A stretch of 64,000 nucleotides of DNA from Methylosarcina fibrata AML-C10 (GTDB lineage Bacteria > Pseudomonadota > Gammaproteobacteria > Methylococcales > Methylomonadaceae). The position numbers and the translations under genes were made by a program. How positions within the stretch are numbered: position 1 is the first letter of the stretch; each line of letters starts with the position of its first letter. The stretch spans positions 331,902 to 395,901 of the forward strand of contig NZ_KB889965.1 in assembly GCF_000372865.1 (NCBI RefSeq). The letters are read 5' to 3'. A model generated the notes under the pieces. It saw nothing but the letters and a program-made list of their open reading frames with translations, ran no database searches and had not been told where the DNA came from. Shown here piece after piece: positions 28,980-37,698 of this stretch.

Positions 28980-29204
28980 TCAGCCGCCTTCTCCGATGTT
29001 TTCCCACATATTGCAGGGGGCTTCCAGACCGTGCAATTGTTGGGAGGCGGCGCGGTGAGCATCGTACAGGGCTTTCAGTTCCTGACCGTATTGCTTCGCC
29101 GCCCGTTCCGCCTCGTTTTTTTTCAATGCCGTCGTTTCGATTTGAAGGTTCAAATCCTTAATTTGATTCTTCAATTGTTGAATGCTCTCGTCGTTTGTGT
29201 TCAT
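28980..29204 (-). CDS. Small coiled-coil protein, unknown function
   Basis: A 74-residue acidic and basic helical protein starting MNTNDESIQQLKNQIKDL. Heptad-like spacing over most of its length predicts one long coiled coil, followed by a short tail (GLEAPCNMWENIGEGG). The chosen ATG has GAAAGGG six bases upstream; the ORF could begin eight codons earlier. It runs convergent to mutM, 13 bases from its stop. No catalytic features are seen. It resembles SlyX-like small coiled coils only in general form. Confidence 0.65.
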   Translation of the reverse strand: MNTNDESIQQLKNQIKDLNLQIETTALKKNEAERAAKQYGQELKALYDAHRAASQQLHGLEAPCNMWENIGEGG

Positions 29205-29428
29205 AACCCTTTCTCCCGAACGAATCAATAATACAGCCTTTCATTTTTTGACCGGTTTTTTATGTATTTTTCTTCCTTTCCGTGACTTGGCCAAATCACA
29301 CGAACCTATCCAAAATGATTTGGATACGCCGAGTCAGGAGTAATGTACTCCTATGGCTTTAAAAAGCAATGCCAGTTTTCTTTCAATTCAGGACAAAATG
29401 AAATGCAGTGTTCACGATGGAAAAATTT
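29205..29428. other. Short intergenic region
   Basis: Contains the upstream region of the small coiled-coil gene. A 63-codon plus-strand frame (29353-29544) overlaps the Cys-rich membrane protein gene in antisense and has no support. Nothing else recognisable. Confidence 0.4.
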
Positions 29429-29872
29429 CTAGTGCAGGGATGGCGGCGGCACGAACGGATAATTTTGTAATAAAGCCGAAATCAGTCCGAAAAGAAGAGC
29501 CGTCAAAAGAAAAACGCTCGTACCAAGCAGGATCCGGATCATAACGTCGAACACGCTCCGATCTTTGCGGCGAGGTTGACACGTCAGGACCGATGCCGCC
29601 GTTCCCAAGCCGGCCGCGAAAATCACCGATAAACTACCGGCCCCTAGGGAAGCACACCAGGGGCACGGATGGCGGCTTGATGGATCATGGATATTGCAGA
29701 AAGATTCCAGACCCAGGCCGGGCCACGTGCAGCCGCAGGCGAAAAGAAAACCGCAAAAAGGAGTGATCGTAACGGCTGCGATGAGCAACGTGGCGACGGC
29801 CGCGGTTTTTTTGTCTCGGCCGGCCCCGCGCCATCTTGCTCTTGTCCGGTCAAGCGGCAGGAAGGGTTTCAT
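29429..29872 (-). CDS. Cysteine-rich small membrane protein
   Basis: A 147-residue protein with about three membrane helices (24-45, 80-100 and 113-137). Between the first two lies a cysteine cluster (CGC, FCNIHD, HPCPWCASLGAG), in which a CPWC pair resembles thioredoxin-like or metal-binding sites. It overlaps the end of queG by 23 bases on the same strand, which suggests translational coupling. No named family is recognised. A redox or metal role is possible but unproven. Confidence 0.65.
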   Translation of the reverse strand: MKPFLPLDRTRARWRGAGRDKKTAAVATLLIAAVTITPFCGFLFACGCTWPGLGLESFCNIHDPSSRHPCPWCASLGAGSLSVIFAAGLGTAASVLTCQPRRKDRSVFDVMIRILLGTSVFLLTALLFGLISALLQNYPFVPPPSLH

Positions 29873-30935
29873 GCCGGGAATGACGGTTTAACGCCCAGGC
29901 CACATGCTCTCTGACCAATTCGGAGGGATGATCGAGCCTGGTTTTTAAAGCGTCGGCCACCAGGGGGGAAGAAGGCGCATTGCCCAAAGCCACCGCGATA
30001 TTGCGCAGCCATCGCTGATGGCCGATGCGGCGGATTGCCGAGCCTTCGGTACGCGCCAGAAATTCTTCTTCGCTCCAGGTGAAAACATCGAGCAATTGCC
30101 GGGTATTCAGCCGGTGTCTGGGATGGAAGTCGTTTTCTCCGGTCGGTTTGGCGAACCGGTTCCAGGGGCAGATCAATTGGCAGTCGTCGCAGCCATAGAT
30201 CCGGTTGCCGATCAGCGGACGTAGCGGTTCGGGAATGGACCCTTTCAGTTCGATGGTCAAATAGGATATGCAGCGCCGGGCATCGACCCGGTAAGGCGCG
30301 ACAATGGCCCGAGTCGGACATACTGCCAGGCAGGCCGTGCATTGTCCGCAATGGGAGCCGGCTTTCGGGTCGATCGGCAAGGGCAGGTCGGTATAGAGTT
30401 CTCCCAGAAAAAACCACGACCCGGCTTTCCGGTTGATCAAATTGGTGTGTTTGCCTATCCAGCCGAGCCCGGCTTTTTCGGCCAGCGCTTTTTCCAGCAC
30501 CGGGGCGCTGTCGACAAACGCACGGTAGCCGAAAGAACCACAGGCTTCCTGAATTTTATCGGCCAGTTTTTGCAAGCGCTGGCGCATTAATTTATGGTAG
30601 TCGCGTCCCAGCGCATAGCGTGAGATATAAGCGGCGGTTGGATCGGCCAGAGCCGTTTCCATTGTCGATCGGGATTCGGGAAGATAATCCATCCGCGCCG
30701 AAATGATCCGGAGAGTGCCGGGAAGCAGCAGTTCCGGCCGGCTGCGCTTATCACCGTGGCGCTGCATGTAATCCATTTCGCCGTGAAAGTTGTCGTCCAG
30801 CCAGTGCCGTAGATGATTTTCGGCATCGCCAAGTTGGGTATCGGTAATGCCGATTTGCTGAAAACCCAGTTCCAGCCCCCACTCCTTGATTTGCTCGGCC
30901 AGTAGGGCCATGTCGGACAGGGGAATCGGATTCAT
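29850..30935 (-). CDS. queG: Epoxyqueuosine reductase
   Basis: A 361-residue cobalamin-dependent enzyme of the last step of queuosine biosynthesis, reducing epoxyqueuosine in tRNA to queuosine. Two [4Fe-4S] sites are evident: CGQCTACLAVCPT (about residue 193) and CDDCQLICPWN (about 249). The QueG signature SAPVLEKALAEKAGLGWIGK is present near residue 140, and a C-terminal HEAT-like repeat (IRRIGHQRWLRNIAVALGN) is intact. An alternative start is the second ATG, eight codons on. Length is normal for the family. The downstream membrane gene overlaps its end. Confidence 0.96.
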   Translation of the reverse strand: MNPIPLSDMALLAEQIKEWGLELGFQQIGITDTQLGDAENHLRHWLDDNFHGEMDYMQRHGDKRSRPELLLPGTLRIISARMDYLPESRSTMETALADPTAAYISRYALGRDYHKLMRQRLQKLADKIQEACGSFGYRAFVDSAPVLEKALAEKAGLGWIGKHTNLINRKAGSWFFLGELYTDLPLPIDPKAGSHCGQCTACLAVCPTRAIVAPYRVDARRCISYLTIELKGSIPEPLRPLIGNRIYGCDDCQLICPWNRFAKPTGENDFHPRHRLNTRQLLDVFTWSEEEFLARTEGSAIRRIGHQRWLRNIAVALGNAPSSPLVADALKTRLDHPSELVREHVAWALNRHSRHETLPAA

Positions 30936-30969
30936 CGGGTCAAGGGTAACAGCGGAAACAGGAGGTAAA

Positions 30970-30999
30970 AACGGAAAGGGAACGGTCTGACCCGTTCCC
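30970..30999 (-). terminator. Probable terminator of ftsH
   Basis: On the minus strand GGGAACGG and CCGTTCCC (30992-30999 and 30978-30985) form a perfect 8-bp stem with a 6-base loop, followed by TTTCCGTTTTT. It lies about 90 bases beyond the ftsH stop, before queG. The interrupted T tail lowers confidence. Confidence 0.55.
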
Positions 31000-31087
31000 T
31001 CGAAGAAGAAAGAGCGCCGTTCATCTCGATCGGCCGGCTACCCGAAGAGGTCAGCCGGCTCTCGCAACGGTGAATGGTTTCAATCTC

Positions 31088-32992
31088 TTAAACCTGCCCG
31101 ACCGGTTTATGAGTATTGACGCTCTTGTCGTCGGGTTTATCGAGTTTGGGTCCGGGCGATGGGATGCCGGTATCGATCTCGTCCATCGGCGGCCGGGGAT
31201 CCTTGCCGGCCATCAGATCGTCGATCTGATACTTGTCGATGGTTTCCCATTTCATCAGGGCCTCGGCCATCTTGTGCAGAATCCCGAGGTGATCGGTCAG
31301 GATCTGTTCGGCCTTCTGATAATTGCGGTCGATCACCGCGCGGATCTCTTCGTCGATCTGGTGCGCCACCTCGTTGGAAACCTTGGCGCCGGGCGAGGCG
31401 TAGCCCATGAACGGCTGGCCGCTCTCTTCGCCGTACACCTGCGGCCCCAGCTTGTCGGAAAAGCCCCAGCGGGTGACCATGTTGCGCGCGAGCTCCGTGG
31501 CCCGCTCGATGTCGTTGGAGGCGCCGGTGGTGACCCGGTCGCCGCCGTAAATCATCTGCTCGGCGATGCGCCCGCCGAACAGGCTGGCGATCTGGCTTTC
31601 CAGCTTGCGCTTGCTGGCGCTGTACTGGTCGCGCTCGGGCAGGAACATGGTGATGCCCAAAGCCCGCCCCCTGGGCATGATGCTGACCTTGTACACCGGA
31701 TCGTGCTCGGGCACGAGACGGCCGACGATGCAGTGGCCGGCCTCGTGGTAGGCGGTCAGGCGCTTGTCGTCCTCGGTCATCACCATGGTGTGCCGCTCGG
31801 CGCCCATCAGGATCTTGTCCTTGGCTTTCTCGAGGTCGGCCATGGTCACTTCCTGCTTGTTGGCGCGGGCCGCGAACAGCGCCGCCTCGTTGACCAGATT
31901 GGCCAGATCGGCCCCGGAAAAGCCCGGGGTGCCGCGGGCGATGTATTTCAGTTCGACGTCGGCCCCGGCCGGCACCTTCTTGATGTGCACGTTCAGGATC
32001 TGTTCGCGCCCTTTGACGTCGGGCAGGCCGACGTTGACCTGGCGGTCGAAGCGGCCGGGACGCAGCAGCGCCTTGTCGAGCACGTCGGCGCGGTTGGTCG
32101 CGGCAATGACGATGACCCCTTCGTTGCCGTTAAAGCCGTCCATTTCCACCAGCAATTGGTTCAACGTCTGCTCGCGCTCTTCGTTGCCGCCCGAGAATCC
32201 GGCGCCGCCGCGCTGCCGGCCGACTGCGTCGATCTCGTCGATGAAGATGATGCAGGGCGCGTGCTCTTTCGCCTGGGCGAACATGTCCCGCACCCTCGAG
32301 GCGCCGACCCCGACGAACATCTCGACGAAATCGGACCCGGAAATGGTGAAGAACTTGACTCCGGCCTCGCCGGCAATCGCCCGGGCCAGCAAGGTCTTGC
32401 CGGTGCCCGGAGGCCCCACCATCAGAATGCCCCGGGGAATCTGCCCGCCCAGCTTCTGGAACTTCTGCGGATCGGACAAAAAGTCGACCAGTTCGACCAC
32501 TTCTTCCTTGGCTTCCTCACAGCCGGCGACGTCGGCGAAGGTCACCGTGCGCTTGTCTTCTTCGAGCAGTTTCGCCTTGCTTTTGCCGAAGCTGCTGGCG
32601 CCCATGCCGCCGCCCTGAGTGCGCCGCATGTAAATGACCCAGACCGCGATCAGCAGCAGCATCGGAAACCAGGAAATGAAAATCTGCATCAGGAACGACT
32701 GCCGGGGCGGCTCCAGGGTGCGGATCTGCACCCCGGCGTTGACCAGGTCGTCGATCAGATGCGGATCGTCGGGATTGATCGTCTCGTAGTCCTGCCCTTC
32801 GTTGGTGCGGATCCGGATGTGCTTGTCCATGATCTCGACCCGGGCAATCTGCTTGGTTTTGACCATGCTCAGAAATTCCGAGTAGGCAATCGAATCCCGC
32901 ATCGGCGGCGCCGTGTTGAGCCGGTTGAAAATCAGCAACGATCCCGAAATGACCGCAGCCCACAGCAGGAGGTTGAATAGGTTTGTCTTCAT
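31088..32992 (-). CDS. ftsH: ATP-dependent zinc metalloprotease FtsH
   Basis: A 634-residue membrane AAA+ protease. Two membrane helices (about 4-22 and 101-119) flank a small periplasmic domain. Walker A is GPPGTGKT (about 195), Walker [13 protein letters not shown], and the second region of homology [20 protein letters not shown]. The zinc site is HEAGH (about 416), with the third ligand Asp in [12 protein letters not shown]. It degrades misfolded membrane proteins and regulatory factors. A C-terminal disordered tail rich in Pro and Asp is longer than in E. coli. The gene stands alone, about 180 bases after terB, with its own upstream region, so linkage with the Ter island is only positional. 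Confidence 0.97.
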   Translation of the reverse strand: MKTNLFNLLLWAAVISGSLLIFNRLNTAPPMRDSIAYSEFLSMVKTKQIARVEIMDKHIRIRTNEGQDYETINPDDPHLIDDLVNAGVQIRTLEPPRQSFLMQIFISWFPMLLLIAVWVIYMRRTQGGGMGASSFGKSKAKLLEEDKRTVTFADVAGCEEAKEEVVELVDFLSDPQKFQKLGGQIPRGILMVGPPGTGKTLLARAIAGEAGVKFFTISGSDFVEMFVGVGASRVRDMFAQAKEHAPCIIFIDEIDAVGRQRGGAGFSGGNEEREQTLNQLLVEMDGFNGNEGVIVIAATNRADVLDKALLRPGRFDRQVNVGLPDVKGREQILNVHIKKVPAGADVELKYIARGTPGFSGADLANLVNEAALFAARANKQEVTMADLEKAKDKILMGAERHTMVMTEDDKRLTAYHEAGHCIVGRLVPEHDPVYKVSIMPRGRALGITMFLPERDQYSASKRKLESQIASLFGGRIAEQMIYGGDRVTTGASNDIERATELARNMVTRWGFSDKLGPQVYGEESGQPFMGYASPGAKVSNEVAHQIDEEIRAVIDRNYQKAEQILTDHLGILHKMAEALMKWETIDKYQIDDLMAGKDPRPPMDEIDTGIPSPGPKLDKPDDKSVNTHKPVGQV

Positions 32993-33172
32993 GGATTTGC
33001 TCCACAGCCAGGGAAATCAAAAATTTGAAACAGTCCGCTGAAATTAAGTTCCCGAAGGGAGTTCCAGGAAAACGAATTTCGCTTCTTTATACCTTTCAGA
33101 TTACCATTATTTACATAGACTGCAACAGAAAATTCATTTTTCCCCAGGCCGCGGAGAATGGCAGATTCCGTG

Positions 33173-33628
33173 TTAAAGCAATTCAAATTCGGCCGGGCTG
33201 AGACCCAGCTCGACGGCGACCTTGACGGCAACCTTTCTCTCGTTGACGTCGATAATTCCGTCCGAAGCGGCGATGGCGATGATCATGCGCATCAACAGGC
33301 GTGCCGCTTCCGCATTGGATTTCATGCGGCCCAGGGCCTGATAGGCTTTGGCCTCACCGATGTCCTTGTCGAATTCGAGCTGGCCTACATGTTCCTGAAA
33401 GGCCTTGATGACGTCGCTGGTCGAAAAAATCGACAGTGAATCGTTGCTTTCGATGAATTTGATCATTTTTTGTTTTTCTTCCGAACTGATGCTGCCGTCG
33501 GCCATTGCGATCAAGGCGGATCCGGCCATCGCCGCCTGTAGAAAATCCTTGTTCTTGAATTTCAAGGCCTCGGTTTTTAATTCGCCGGCTTTGCTTTTTA
33601 ACTGGGAAAGAAAGTTTTCGAAACTCAT
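33173..33628 (-). CDS. terB: TerB family tellurite-resistance/stress protein
   Basis: A 151-residue soluble helical protein beginning MSFENFLSQLKSKAGELK, with AGGAG upstream. TerB signatures are the paired acidic segments MADGSISSEEKQKMIKFIESN (about 55) and AASDGIIDVNERKVAVKVAVELG (about 120), which carry the metal-coordinating DG motifs. TerB domains are thought to bind metal ions and to link membrane and cytoplasmic Ter proteins. The same frame extends upstream for 309 codons, but that part is antisense-like text from the next gene and is rejected. It is the last gene of the Ter unit, 41 bases after the TerA-like gene. Confidence 0.92.
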   Translation of the reverse strand: MSFENFLSQLKSKAGELKTEALKFKNKDFLQAAMAGSALIAMADGSISSEEKQKMIKFIESNDSLSIFSTSDVIKAFQEHVGQLEFDKDIGEAKAYQALGRMKSNAEAARLLMRMIIAIAASDGIIDVNERKVAVKVAVELGLSPAEFELL

Positions 33629-33669
33629 GGCAGAACTCCTGGGTTGGTGTGGAAGGTGGAAAGATAAAA

Positions 33670-34857
33670 TTATTTGCTGCCCGAGACATAATTCAGGCCC
33701 CAGCCGAAAGCATGGTCCAGTTGCTGGTGGCCTGAAAAATAATCGATCAGCTTGGTGATCTTGAGTTGATTGTCGATGTTTTCCAGCATGGCGATGGCGC
33801 ACATGAACTGGTCGTTGCGATGGCTGTCGAGGCGCACTTCGATTTCGGGCTGGTTTTTGCTTCTGATCGTGATGACGGCATCGACATGGGACCAATTGGG
33901 CACGCCTTCGTAGATAAAAGTGAAAATCAGGACGCGGCTGAATTCGTGCCAGTGGTTGCCGTTGATCCTCAACGTTTCGCCGGCTACCGAGCGGCCGCTG
34001 CGGTCGTCCTGATCCAGTTCGATGTACGGAAATTGATGGAAATTGCCGAAGTGGCCGCCCAACGCCTGCACCGCGCCGATGGCGCCGTCCCGGAATTCCC
34101 ACAGGCAGGCGAGATCCAGGTCGATGCCCGCCGCCGCTTTCCGGAACGGACCGGTTTGCTTGACCGGAAGCGAATTCCAGTTCAAATTGATCAGAATTTC
34201 GCCGATGCCCCCGGCGGGTTTTTCCAGCGAAATGGATTGACCCTTTTTTTCCAGGGTAATCTTGCTTAAATTGACTTTTTCAGCCGGACGCGATTCCGTC
34301 CGGGCAGGGGGTGAAGACTCCCCTTCGCCGACATCGACCCCGAAATACTCGGCCAAAGGTTGCAATCCGCCGATAAAACCCTGGCCTACCGCGCGAAATT
34401 TCCATTTATCCTGATGCCGGTAGAATTCGCCCAGGATTAAGGCGGTCTCTTTGTTTTCTCCGGTCGTCATCGGAAAACAGGCGATTTCCAGTCCCGTCAA
34501 AAAATCCTTGATCAACACGGTCGCCTGCTGGACCAACGTAAAATTTTGCTGCCTTGCCAGGCCGTCGGCAATCGTCATCGTCAATGCGATTTTCCGAACA
34601 TCGTCCCGAATGCGCTCCAGATGCAGTGTAAACCGCCCGTGTTCGGGTACCAGCAGGATCCCCTGGCGGCTGTCCGACAACTGATTGAAAAAAATGAAAT
34701 CGTGATCGGAGGCGACCTTGCCCCGGTCATTCAACATGAACGCGCTGATGTCCACGTCGAGCCCCGGTATGTTCCTGCCCGTAGTCATCAGCACGTGCAG
34801 ATCGGCCGTCGGTAACGGGCAGTTTTGTCCTGCCACCAGATCAATTCGTTGATTCAT
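33670..34857 (-). CDS. terA: TerA-like protein with two TerD-type domains
   Basis: A 395-residue protein from the ATG with AGGG eight bases upstream. The first half (about 1-180) is a TerD-like domain: [48 protein letters not shown]. After a Pro/Glu-rich linker, the second half holds the TerA-specific domain with IDLDLACLWEFRDG and LDQDDRSG. Ca2+-binding acidic residues of TerD are only partly kept in domain 1. TerA occurs in tellurium-resistance and stress islands. It follows the CitE-like gene by 32 bases. Confidence 0.85.
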   Translation of the reverse strand: MNQRIDLVAGQNCPLPTADLHVLMTTGRNIPGLDVDISAFMLNDRGKVASDHDFIFFNQLSDSRQGILLVPEHGRFTLHLERIRDDVRKIALTMTIADGLARQQNFTLVQQATVLIKDFLTGLEIACFPMTTGENKETALILGEFYRHQDKWKFRAVGQGFIGGLQPLAEYFGVDVGEGESSPPARTESRPAEKVNLSKITLEKKGQSISLEKPAGGIGEILINLNWNSLPVKQTGPFRKAAAGIDLDLACLWEFRDGAIGAVQALGGHFGNFHQFPYIELDQDDRSGRSVAGETLRINGNHWHEFSRVLIFTFIYEGVPNWSHVDAVITIRSKNQPEIEVRLDSHRNDQFMCAIAMLENIDNQLKITKLIDYFSGHQQLDHAFGWGLNYVSGSK

Positions 34858-34889
34858 GTCGGTACCCTGTCGGTTGGTCATAAAGCGCA

Positions 34890-35834
34890 TTATATCGACA
34901 ACTCATTGTATTCCTGCATCGGGAGCAGCTGTTTTTCGCCGTAGCAGCCATGCCTTTCCAGAATGCCCCGGCTCCATTGTTTATGCGTCGCTACTTCGCA
35001 CATGGCATTATGCATCCGGAAAACCGCCGGAGCCATTCGGTCGCTTAACGACAGCGCCATTTCATAGTCTTCCCGTTCCACTGCGTAATTCTTTTCGATC
35101 GCGGAGACTTGATCGGGATGAATCGCGGTTTTGCCGGTCAAGCCGTAGGCCAGATCGAGGCGAATTTCTTTTTGCAGGGTCGCAGGGTCGTCAAGATATT
35201 CGAAAACCGGGGCCGACAGCGAAAAACCGTACGGCTTGAAAGTCGTCACCAGTTGCGAAATCAGGCTCCCCAGCGGCGTTTCGTAAAGCGTCATATGGCG
35301 CGGCCTGCGGATGCCCAGAAGGTTCATCAGATCGTTTCCGCCTATGCGGAGGATAAGAATGCGCTCTTTTATTTCGTCCTGTTGCAAGGCCTGGCGTAAT
35401 TCGAGCATGGCGCCGGGATCGAAGACTTCCCGTGTTTCCAGGGTCGGCATGATGCGGAAAGACGTGCCCTGCAGCAGGTCGAAATAAGCCCGGAAATTGC
35501 CGATGGTGAACTTGGGCAGAACGAATCCGTCGATTCGTTCGATTTCGGGAAGATCGAGCAAGCGGGCGAGAACTTCGGGATTCCGGGCTCGGATGAAACG
35601 GAAACGGTGGGCGGACGGCCGGAACCCCTGCAAGGAGAGGCCGAGATGCCGAATGCTCGTTTCCAGATCATGGGCGGATAAGGCATCCTCGGTGCAAAAA
35701 ATCATCGAGCGCAGCATGGGCAGTTTTTCTCCGTTGGCGATTTCCATGACGTCGCGCCGATTGGCCGGCATGTATAAGGGAGCCCCCAACAGCCAGGGCG
35801 ATAACGGGCAGGTTAACGGGAATGCTGGATTCAT
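34890..35834 (-). CDS. HpcH/CitE-like C-C lyase of the Ter island
   Basis: A 314-residue TIM-barrel protein of the HpcH/HpaI aldolase and citrate lyase beta-subunit family. The conserved sequence includes LGAPLYMPANRRDV at the start, FRFIRARNPE (Arg that binds the carboxylate), DGFVLPKFT (Lys), a metal-site Glu region MPTLETREVFDP and the C-terminal GKTAIHPDQVSAIEKNY. These enzymes cleave or form C-C bonds of acyl-CoA or keto acids. In Ter islands a member of this family is part of the proposed nucleoside-like metabolite pathway. The start codon overlaps the stop of the StiP-type gene (ATGA). Confidence 0.9.
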   Translation of the reverse strand: MNPAFPLTCPLSPWLLGAPLYMPANRRDVMEIANGEKLPMLRSMIFCTEDALSAHDLETSIRHLGLSLQGFRPSAHRFRFIRARNPEVLARLLDLPEIERIDGFVLPKFTIGNFRAYFDLLQGTSFRIMPTLETREVFDPGAMLELRQALQQDEIKERILILRIGGNDLMNLLGIRRPRHMTLYETPLGSLISQLVTTFKPYGFSLSAPVFEYLDDPATLQKEIRLDLAYGLTGKTAIHPDQVSAIEKNYAVEREDYEMALSLSDRMAPAVFRMHNAMCEVATHKQWSRGILERHGCYGEKQLLPMQEYNELSI

Positions 35835-36943
35835 GGGGATAAGGTGACCTCTTTGATTAATGCCGCCGCCCGGTAAGGCAGATCGTCCGCCAGCTCGATC
35901 GGAACGTTTTTTGCTGTAGCCAGCCAATGCAAATGCCGAGTCGATTCCGAATGCAAATCCTTGAGCAGCAGCAGTCCGGCTTCGCGCCTTAATAAAACAC
36001 GGGTCGACTCGCCGATGCCGGGTTTGATGTAATGGCTGTTGCCGACGCCGTAATGCCGGCCGATGCGCTCCAGCCATTGCCGCGATTGAGCTTTCAATTG
36101 TTCGGCAGGCACAGGGGAGAGAGAACATCCGGCTTCATTGCCTTCCAGCCGGATTTGCTCGACATAATGCAGTATCCTGGCAATAAAATAGTTGGAGAAA
36201 TCGTGTCGGCTGAATTCGCGGTAAAAATAACAGCCGTGAAAATCGCCGGCATGGGCCGGATGCCGGTTGAATACCGTGCGGCTGATCAGGCCGGAAACGG
36301 TCGCGTTCAGGAGGCAGGAAGGAATCAGATAGTCTTCGGAGGAGGCCGCAACGCTGGCCTCGCCGGAGAGGTCGGCCAGTACGTACAGTTCGGCGGGAAC
36401 GTCGACGCCGTATTCATCTGCAAACTGTTGCAAACTGGTGGCCAGTTCGCGGGCAATGACGCCTTTGGCGGTCCAGCCGTCGATAAAGGTGAGCTCCCGT
36501 GGCGCATGTCTTTGCAGAATATACCGCAGCGCATTCCGGTCGATGCCGAAATCCCTGACGATGGAAACGGAATAATGAGGCGCTTCGACGCCGAAATAAC
36601 GTTTGAGCACGTGCTTGAGCAGCACCCCGATCGGCGTGCCCGCCCGCGCCAGCGAAACCAGGACGATGCCGTGCGGGCGGGTGGCCTTGATCCGTTCGGC
36701 CAGATGCCACAGATGCCCGGCCATCCGCATCCCGTTCAATTCCAGCGCTCGGTAAAACAGGCGCACATAGTCTTCGGAAGGCAGCGGCTCGCGGCTCAGC
36801 ATTTCCGAATAATGTTTTTGCCCGGACTGAATCAGCGCTTCCTTGACGTGCAGGGGCGTATTCTCGATTGCGATAGGCTTGAGCAGGAACTGGACGTCTT
36901 CGCCCGCATAACTGCCGGAAAAGGGAGCGGGCGGAGCCATCAT
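35831..36943 (-). CDS. StiP-type phosphoribosyltransferase-like protein of the Ter island
   Basis: A 370-residue protein of the family named cysteine protease StiP in databases, whose fold is PRTase-like. The PRPP-loop equivalent is ELTFIDGWTAKGVIARELA (about 175), and another conserved string is GIVLVSLARAGTPIGVLLKH (about 105). YSVSIVRDFGID and the C-terminal HYIKPGIGESTRVLLRR are also typical. The database protease name is not supported by anything I can see; a role in base or ribose transfer is more likely by context. The start is ATGATG, overlapping the HAD gene stop, and either ATG is possible. Confidence 0.85.
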   Translation of the reverse strand: MMAPPAPFSGSYAGEDVQFLLKPIAIENTPLHVKEALIQSGQKHYSEMLSREPLPSEDYVRLFYRALELNGMRMAGHLWHLAERIKATRPHGIVLVSLARAGTPIGVLLKHVLKRYFGVEAPHYSVSIVRDFGIDRNALRYILQRHAPRELTFIDGWTAKGVIARELATSLQQFADEYGVDVPAELYVLADLSGEASVAASSEDYLIPSCLLNATVSGLISRTVFNRHPAHAGDFHGCYFYREFSRHDFSNYFIARILHYVEQIRLEGNEAGCSLSPVPAEQLKAQSRQWLERIGRHYGVGNSHYIKPGIGESTRVLLRREAGLLLLKDLHSESTRHLHWLATAKNVPIELADDLPYRAAALIKEVTLSP

Positions 36944-37698
36944 CCGGTAACGGCCAGAGTTTTGAACAACTGGGTATTTTTGGGGATCAGCGCGTAGTCG
37001 CACAACGAGATGAAGGCGGCGTCGGTGTGGCTGTCGCCGGCGCCGAACGTCAACAGTTCCGGATGCTGTTGCCGATAACGGTCGAGCAGATAGCCGACCG
37101 CGGTTTCCTTGTTGATGATTTTGGGCAGGACCGCCAGATTGTTGCCGTTCAAATGCCAATACAGGCTGCCATCCACGAAATAAGGATGCTCTGTTATCAC
37201 CTCGTCCAATATAAGTTTCAGCGGTGTTTCGGAGCCGGACCGGTGTTTGACGACGCCGTACCAGAGCCGGCCGAAGTCCTCGACCAGTCTGAGTTTATAG
37301 CCGGTCTCGCGCAGGACGTAATCGGTCACCCGGTCCCAGACCGTCTGTAACTTTTCAAGGTACGAGGGCATCGTCGAGACCATCCGCTCCATCCAGACCT
37401 GATCGACCCGGCCTTGCCGGTCCAGGATCACTGCGCCGTGATTGAGCACGGCTTCTTCCTGAAAAGGCAGATCGACCCGAGCGAACGCCCGGGCATCGCG
37501 GGCAGTTACCGGAACGATTCTGAAATCTTTGGCGAACCACTGCCACAGCCACTGTTGTTTTCGCGTCGCGTACGAATTGGGCGTGCCGTCGGGAAGATAA
37601 GCGCGCACCTTCAATGCCGGATCGTCGGGCCCGTGTTCGCATTTCCTCAACGTTTGAAACAGCGTGTCATCCAGGTCTAAAAAAATGTAGTTTTGCAT
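36940..37698 (-). CDS. HAD-superfamily hydrolase of the Ter island
   Basis: A 252-residue HAD phosphatase. Motif I is FLDLDDTLFQT with the nucleophile at residue 8; motif II is a Thr in PVTARD, motif III a Lys in the cap-distal region (KIINKE), and motif IV GAGDSHTDAAFI. It should remove phosphate from a small metabolite, fitting a pathway whose earlier steps are run by PRTases. The ATG lies inside the end of the PRTase-TRSP gene (32-base overlap), and its stop overlaps the next gene start, so it is strongly coupled. Confidence 0.9.
   Translation of the reverse strand: MQNYIFLDLDDTLFQTLRKCEHGPDDPALKVRAYLPDGTPNSYATRKQQWLWQWFAKDFRIVPVTARDARAFARVDLPFQEEAVLNHGAVILDRQGRVDQVWMERMVSTMPSYLEKLQTVWDRVTDYVLRETGYKLRLVEDFGRLWYGVVKHRSGSETPLKLILDEVITEHPYFVDGSLYWHLNGNNLAVLPKIINKETAVGYLLDRYRQQHPELLTFGAGDSHTDAAFISLCDYALIPKNTQLFKTLAVTG

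Noticed and set aside
31070-32980. 636-codon plus-strand frame
   Set aside because: Exact antisense of ftsH; no recognisable protein features.
33629-34102. N-terminal extension of the terB frame
   Set aside because: Arg/Pro/His-rich text from the out-of-frame TerA-like gene; the TerB domain starts at a proper ribosome site.
35831-36943. Cysteine protease activity of the StiP-type protein
   Set aside because: The database name is not backed by a visible Cys-His pair; the PRPP-loop-like motif and context favour a PRTase-fold role.
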